Assembly: GCA_030641525.1 (NCBI GenBank)
Contig: DAOWHH010000007.1
Location: forward strand, 1-35,887
Direction: 5' to 3'
Origin: a bacterium
Lineage (GTDB): Bacteria > Patescibacteriota > Minisyncoccia > Phycocordibacterales > UBA12079
Length of the DNA stretch: 35,887 nucleotides
In this document: positions 32,491 through 35,887 of the stretch, in pieces
How positions within the stretch are numbered: the first letter of the stretch is position 1
How the letters are laid out: the number at the start of each line of letters is the position of its first letter
Notes under the pieces: model-generated
The model's input: the letters and a program-made list of their open reading frames with translations, nothing else
Database searches by the model: none
What the model was told of the DNA's origin: nothing
Position numbers and translations under genes: made by a program

Positions 32491-32519
32491 TTGATTTTTT
32501 GTTGTTTTTAATGTACTGT
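32491..32519 (+). promoter_or_regulatory. Promoter of typA
   Basis: -35 TTGATT (32491-32496), 17-base spacer, -10 TACTGT (32514-32519). The predicted start near 32526 is just before a terminator-like hairpin. Confidence 0.55.
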
Positions 32520-32530
32520 ATTTACATATA

Positions 32531-32556
32531 AAAACGCTTTGAGCGCTTTTTTATTT
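32531..32556 (+). promoter_or_regulatory. Terminator-like hairpin in the typA leader
   Basis: AAAACGCT (32531-32538) pairs with AGCG-TTTT (32542-32550, one bulged C) and runs into T6ATTTT. It ends about 13 bases before the typA ATG, so it may attenuate transcription or act as a 5' hairpin. Confidence 0.5.
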
Positions 32557-32568
32557 TGAAATAAAAAA

Positions 32569-34374
32569 ATGGAAATACGAAATATCGCAATTATTGCCCA
32601 TGTTGATCATGGAAAAACAGCTATCACCGATGCTATTATGAAACAATCGGGTATGTTTACTGGTGAGATGAGTATGGATACTGATAAATTAGAAAAAGAA
32701 AGAGGAATTACTATTTATGCAAAAAACACATCTTTATTTTATCCTAATCCTGCGGACGGACAAGAAAAGACTACAAAAATAAATATTGTAGATACACCAG
32801 GGCATGCTGATTTTGGTTCAGAAGTAGAACGAGTACTTCGTTCAATTGATTCAGTTCTGTTAGTTGTGGATGCACAGGAAGGACCAATGCCTCAAACCCG
32901 TTTTGTATTAAAAAAATCTTTAGAGCTTGGGTTAAAACCAATTGTTGTTATTAATAAAATAGACAAACCAGCTGCTAATCCTAAACAAGCAGAAGAGGAT
33001 GTTTTTGAACTTTTTATGGAATTAGGAGCGACTGAAGAACAACTTGATTTTACTACTGTATATTCAATCGGTCGTGATGGGATAGCTAAAAAGAATTTAG
33101 AAGATGAATCAAAAGATTTAACACCTCTTTTAGAAACTATTTTAGAAGAAGTTTCTCCTGCCCCAGCAAATATTACAGCTCCAGTCAAAGCACAAGTATT
33201 TAATCTTGCTTATGATAATTTTCTAGGAAGAATGGCTGTTTGTAGAATATATGATGGTATATTAAAAGACGGGGAATCTATTTTTGTTAAAAAACCAACA
33301 GGAGAGGTGAGGGGTGGGAAAATAACAAAACTTTTTACATTTAAAGGTGTTTCTCGTGAAGAAGTTAAAGAAGCAATTGCTGGTGATATTGTTATGGTGG
33401 CTGGTCTTCCAGATGTTTTTATAGGGGAGACACTTACCACAGATGAAGATATAGTAGAAGCAATGCCTGCTATTAAAGTTGATGAACCTACGATTACTTT
33501 AGATTTTTTGGTTAATAATTCTCCTTTTGCTGGTAGGGAAGGTAAATTTGTGACAGGGCGACAAATTCGTGAGCGATTAGAAAAAGAGCTTGAAATAAAT
33601 GTTGGTCTTGAGGTTGATTTTTCTGATAGTGTTTTTAAAGTGGCTGGTCGTGGAGAATTACATATTGCAGTCTTACTTGAAAATATGCGAAGAGAAGGTT
33701 ATGAACTTCAAGTATCACAACCGCATATTATTATAAAAGAAAAAGATGGAGTTAAACTTGAACCTTATGAAGAAGTGACTATTGATGTACCTAATGAATT
33801 TCAAGGAGTTGTAATAGAAAAATTAGGAAAAAGAAAAGGAGTACTTTCAGATATGAAACAAACTGAGAATACATCTCGTTTAATTTTTGAAATACCAACT
33901 AGAGGACTTTTAGGTTATAGGGGGCAATTTATTGTTGATACGAGAGGAGAGGGAATTATTTCTAGTAGAGTAATTGGTTTCAAAGAATATGCAGGAGAGA
34001 TATTCAAACGAGCAACTGGTTCAATGATATCAATGGTAGCTGGTAAAGCCCTTGGTTTTTCTTTATATAATTTACAAGATAGAGGAGAACTTTATATCGG
34101 AGCTAACACAGAAGTATATATAGGTATGGTAATAGGGAATACCTCAAAAGGTGAAGAAATGAGTGTTAATCCAACTAAAGGAAAACAATTAACTAATATG
34201 AGATCGTCTTCTTCTGATGAAAATATTGTATTAGTGCCTCCGAAAGAACTTTCAATTGAATCAGGACTTGAAGTAATGGCGGAAGATGAATATTTAGAAA
34301 TTACCCCAGAAAGTGTCCGTTTAAGAAAACAATATTTAACTGAGATAGAACGTTCAAAGGTTAAGAGAAAATAA
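32569..34374 (+). CDS. typA: Translational GTPase TypA/BipA
   Basis: 601 aa, normal length. G domain with AHVDHGKT (G1), ERGITI (G2), DTPGHADF (G3) and [10 protein letters not shown] (G4). Domain II, EF-G-like domains III/V ([26 protein letters not shown]) and the BipA-specific C-terminal region ([24 protein letters not shown]...[14 protein letters not shown]) are all present. It binds the 70S ribosome and aids 50S assembly or stress and cold growth. Neighbouring cspA on the other strand is also a cold/stress gene. Confidence 0.97.
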   Translation: MEIRNIAIIAHVDHGKTAITDAIMKQSGMFTGEMSMDTDKLEKERGITIYAKNTSLFYPNPADGQEKTTKINIVDTPGHADFGSEVERVLRSIDSVLLVVDAQEGPMPQTRFVLKKSLELGLKPIVVINKIDKPAANPKQAEEDVFELFMELGATEEQLDFTTVYSIGRDGIAKKNLEDESKDLTPLLETILEEVSPAPANITAPVKAQVFNLAYDNFLGRMAVCRIYDGILKDGESIFVKKPTGEVRGGKITKLFTFKGVSREEVKEAIAGDIVMVAGLPDVFIGETLTTDEDIVEAMPAIKVDEPTITLDFLVNNSPFAGREGKFVTGRQIRERLEKELEINVGLEVDFSDSVFKVAGRGELHIAVLLENMRREGYELQVSQPHIIIKEKDGVKLEPYEEVTIDVPNEFQGVVIEKLGKRKGVLSDMKQTENTSRLIFEIPTRGLLGYRGQFIVDTRGEGIISSRVIGFKEYAGEIFKRATGSMISMVAGKALGFSLYNLQDRGELYIGANTEVYIGMVIGNTSKGEEMSVNPTKGKQLTNMRSSSSDENIVLVPPKELSIESGLEVMAEDEYLEITPESVRLRKQYLTEIERSKVKRK

Positions 34375-34384
34375 ATGGTCATTC

Positions 34385-34408
34385 AAACAAAGATTTTACT
34401 CTTTGTTT
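34385..34408 (+). terminator. Probable terminator of typA
   Basis: An 8-bp stem (AAACAAAG, 34385-34392, with 34401-34408) and an 8-base loop, followed by TAATTAG; 10 bases after the typA stop. Confidence 0.5.
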
Positions 34409-34436
34409 TAATTAGATTGGAAAAAGAAATAAAAAA

Positions 34437-34459
34437 CCACAGAATTAATTATTCTGTGG
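34437..34459 (-). terminator. Terminator of the 117-aa gene
   Basis: A perfect 9-bp stem (34437-34445 with 34451-34459, loop of 5). Read on the minus strand it is followed by TTTTTTATTTCTTTTT, 35 bases after the stop of the gene ending at 34495. Confidence 0.82.
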
Positions 34460-34494
34460 GATTCTGTGAGAAACTATTTTAATTAAGAACCTCG

Positions 34495-34848
34495 CTACTT
34501 TTTAAATATTGAAATATTAATGGTATTAGGGTATTCATCCTGGATGAGTTTCAAAACTTCTTCAGTCTTCTCCCTCCATTTTTTCAAATATTGTTTCTTT
34601 GAGTTCAGGCAATTAATTGCGTCGTTTTTATCAAAAAACAAAGCAACTACCGGAGAAGTTTTTGATTTGCCAATATACATTCCCCGTGCACGAAAATCAA
34701 GTTTTTTACCAGTGAGTTTACTATTAATAGAAATCTCGCTCTCACTCTGGTCTTTTAATGTTATTTTTTTAGCACTGAAAGATAAATCTCCATTTTCTTC
34801 GCTATAAACGCAATAAACAGATGTATTTGTGGTTATAAAAAACTCCAT
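34495..34848 (-). CDS. Hypothetical 117-aa protein
   Basis: I do not recognise this family. It starts with predicted beta strands (MEFFITTNTSVYCVYSE, FSAKKITLK, SEISINSKL) and ends in a helix (YLKKWREKTEEVLKLIQDEY) and strand (TINISIFKK). No signal peptide or TM; two cysteines. It is the only gene in the window with a full consensus Shine-Dalgarno: AAGGAGG 4 bases before the ATG (AGGAGG at 34858-34853). Its own terminator (34437-34459) makes it a single-gene unit. Codon use looks slightly less AT-extreme than its neighbours (for example GCC/CTG-type codons), compatible with acquisition, but this was not computed. Confidence 0.8.
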   Translation of the reverse strand: MEFFITTNTSVYCVYSEENGDLSFSAKKITLKDQSESEISINSKLTGKKLDFRARGMYIGKSKTSPVVALFFDKNDAINCLNSKKQYLKKWREKTEEVLKLIQDEYPNTINISIFKK

Positions 34849-34930
34849 TTTTCCTCCTTTTCTTGGTTTTATTAAAAATTTCTATGTACAAGTTGTTTAT
34901 AACAATACATATTTTTTATAAAAAGTAAAC

Positions 34931-34956
34931 AAAAAACTCGCTGAAGCGAGTTTTTT
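34931..34956 (-). terminator. Terminator of tRNA-Lys
   Basis: An 11-bp stem (34931-34941 with 34946-34956, loop TGAA) with A6/T6 flanks, 12 bases downstream of the tRNA on the minus strand. Confidence 0.85.
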
Positions 34957-34967
34957 ATTATTCATTG

Positions 34968-35041
34968 TCCACCCAGTAGGGATCGAACCTACGACCGTCA
35001 GCTTAAAAGGCTGCTGCTCTACCTGACTGAGCTATGGGTGG
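34968..35041 (-). tRNA. tRNA-Lys (anticodon TTT)
   Basis: On the minus strand the 7-bp acceptor stem is CCACCCA/TGGGTGG, D arm GCTC...GAGC, anticodon loop CTTTTAA (anticodon TTT), T arm GTAGG-TTCGATC-CCTAC, discriminator A. The 27-43 pair of the anticodon stem looks mismatched, the rest is standard. The 3' CCA is not encoded, so it must be added. 74 bases. Confidence 0.95.
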
Positions 35042-35102
35042 AAATGTTAAAATATAAGAAAATAATATCAAAAAATAGGAAAAAGTCCAGTATTTTGGTA
35101 AT

Positions 35103-35471
35103 TTATAAAGGTAAATCTAATGCATAAAACCCAGCACCAGTAAAAATAAGTGAAATCAACACTACTATAAGGAGAATATAAAAATCAAATTCAGACCACT
35201 TTAGGCTCCTTTTTTGAGAAATTAAAATAGCATTTGATATAGTTATTATTATCAAAATAATACTAGTAATCTGTGTAAAGAATCCAGTAATGAGAAATAT
35301 ACCACCTAATAATCCAATCATTGTTAATACTTTATAAGTATTAACTTTTTTCTTTTTATCTATTATTAATTTTAAATAAGCTTCTTTTAAGAAATAAGCT
35401 CCGACTATAGTTCTCAAAACTAAAGGAGCAATAAAAGAAAGAGATAATAAATCTGGAAATGCATTTAACAT
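35103..35471 (-). CDS. DoxX-like small membrane protein
   Basis: 122 aa with four TM segments at about 13-30, 46-65, 67-84 and 95-115. The pattern LVLRTIVGAYFLKEAYLKL, then GGIFLITGFFTQITSIILI and the C-terminal GAGFYALDLPL, is typical of DoxX/DoxD-family proteins; the family is small and loosely defined and its reaction here is unknown. A perfect extended -10 (TGCTATAAT) ends 6 bases before the ATG, so the mRNA is probably leaderless. Confidence 0.8.
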   Translation of the reverse strand: MLNAFPDLLSLSFIAPLVLRTIVGAYFLKEAYLKLIIDKKKKVNTYKVLTMIGLLGGIFLITGFFTQITSIILIIITISNAILISQKRSLKWSEFDFYILLIVVLISLIFTGAGFYALDLPL

Positions 35472-35477
35472 AATGTT

Positions 35478-35486
35478 ATTATAGCA
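35478..35486 (-). promoter_or_regulatory. Extended -10 promoter of the DoxX-like gene
   Basis: Minus strand TGCTATAAT, with TATAAT at 35483-35478, 6 bases before the ATG at 35471. Confidence 0.6.
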
Positions 35487-35537
35487 AAATTATAATAATG
35501 AAAGCAAAATTATTATTTTATAATTCAAAGAAAGCAT

Positions 35538-35887
35538 ATGAAATCATATTTAATACTCCATAATATAAGAAGTACTCATAATGTTGGATCTATTTTTAGA
35601 ACAGCAGACGCTTCTGGTATTTCAAAAATATTTTTAACAGGCTATACCCCTACTCCCAAAGATAGATTTGGAAGGGAAGTGGGAGCTATTTCTAAAACAG
35701 CCTTAGGAGCTGAGAAAAATATTCCGTGGGAATATTTTTCTCGAATTACTTCACTTATAAAAAAAATAAAAAAAGAAGGAGTAGAAATTATTGGAGTTGA
35801 ACAATCAAAAGAATCAATTGATTATAAAAAAATCAATATTAATAAAAAAGATACTGTCTTTATTTTTGGTAATGAGGTTAGAGGAAT
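35538..35887 (+). CDS. SpoU/TrmH-family RNA methyltransferase, 3'-truncated by the window
   Basis: The ORF runs off the right edge after about 116 codons. MKSYLILHNIRSTHNVGSIFRTADASGISKIFLTG is the SpoU motif 1 (NxRSxxNVGxxFRTADAxG), and VFIFGNEVRG at the edge is motif 2. These SPOUT enzymes 2'-O-methylate ribose in rRNA or tRNA; the target cannot be told from this part. A TATAAT (35519-35524) lies 13 bases before the ATG. Divergent from the DoxX-like gene. Confidence 0.88.
   Translation, partial: MKSYLILHNIRSTHNVGSIFRTADASGISKIFLTGYTPTPKDRFGREVGAISKTALGAEKNIPWEYFSRITSLIKKIKKEGVEIIGVEQSKESIDYKKININKKDTVFIFGNEVRG

Noticed and set aside
33210-33440. Minus-strand ORFs inside typA and similar antisense ORFs within other genes
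   Set aside because: These are frame shadows of well-supported genes and have no family features.
1-35887. CRISPR array, insertion sequence or prophage
   Set aside because: No regularly spaced repeat-spacer units, no transposase or integrase, and no phage structural genes. The intergenic repeats are palindromic and scattered, not an array.

Overview
The window is a low-GC bacterial chromosome segment that contains the replication origin. The standard genetic code fits: TGA is used as a stop, for example at the end of the 1353..1982 gene. The gene set points to a Patescibacteria/CPR bacterium, probably Paceibacteria (Parcubacteria)-like. The evidence is a compact PrgI/TraC-like/VirB4/pilin-like cluster beside oriC, a YebC lacking its middle domain, a 44-residue L34, small proteins throughout, and very few Shine-Dalgarno sites. 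The assignment is by gene content and style, not by a phylogenetic search.

Layout. 1-7045 (+): a minimal type IV secretion-like cluster ending in a strong hairpin. 7219-8982 (-): jag, yidC, rnpA. 9133-12196 (+): rpmH, dnaA, an AT-rich oriC with DnaA boxes, dnaN. 12234-15790 (-): class A PBP, ruvC, yebC. 15888-20220 (-): a response regulator, a six-TM histidine kinase and a 638-aa protein with both a class II terpene-cyclase DxDD motif and a class I DDxxD motif. This looks like a two-component-controlled terpenoid operon and is the most unusual system here. 20441-20727 (+): a strong RNA hairpin followed by a 48-aa Com-like zinc-finger protein. 20791-21804 (-): ruvB. 21850-22165 (+): a predicted promoter and a large structured RNA of unknown family. 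22194-23870 (-): pilB-type ATPase. 23959-32059 (+): tsaE, polA, cobU-cobS-cobC, holA-like, an Mpl-like Mur ligase coupled to an aminoacyl-tRNA-protein-transferase-like protein, and mazG-like. Then cspA (-), typA (+), an unknown 117-aa protein (-), tRNA-Lys(TTT) (-), a DoxX-like protein (-) and the start of a SpoU methyltransferase (+, cut by the window end).

Working together: the replication/repair genes (dnaA, dnaN, polA, holA-like, ruvB, ruvC) and envelope genes (yidC, PBP, Mpl-like ligase) are the core of a reduced cell. cobU/S/C form a cobinamide-salvage unit that is unexpected in such a genome. The secretion cluster and pilB ATPase suggest surface interaction with other cells.

Two sequence-level themes recur. 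First, many genes have a TATAAT/TATACT-type -10 box only 6-10 nt before the ATG, which predicts leaderless or near-leaderless mRNAs. Second, several intergenic gaps hold composite palindromes: long imperfect arms of short tandem units around perfect hairpins with 3-nt loops. Some of these carry the promoter of the adjacent gene.
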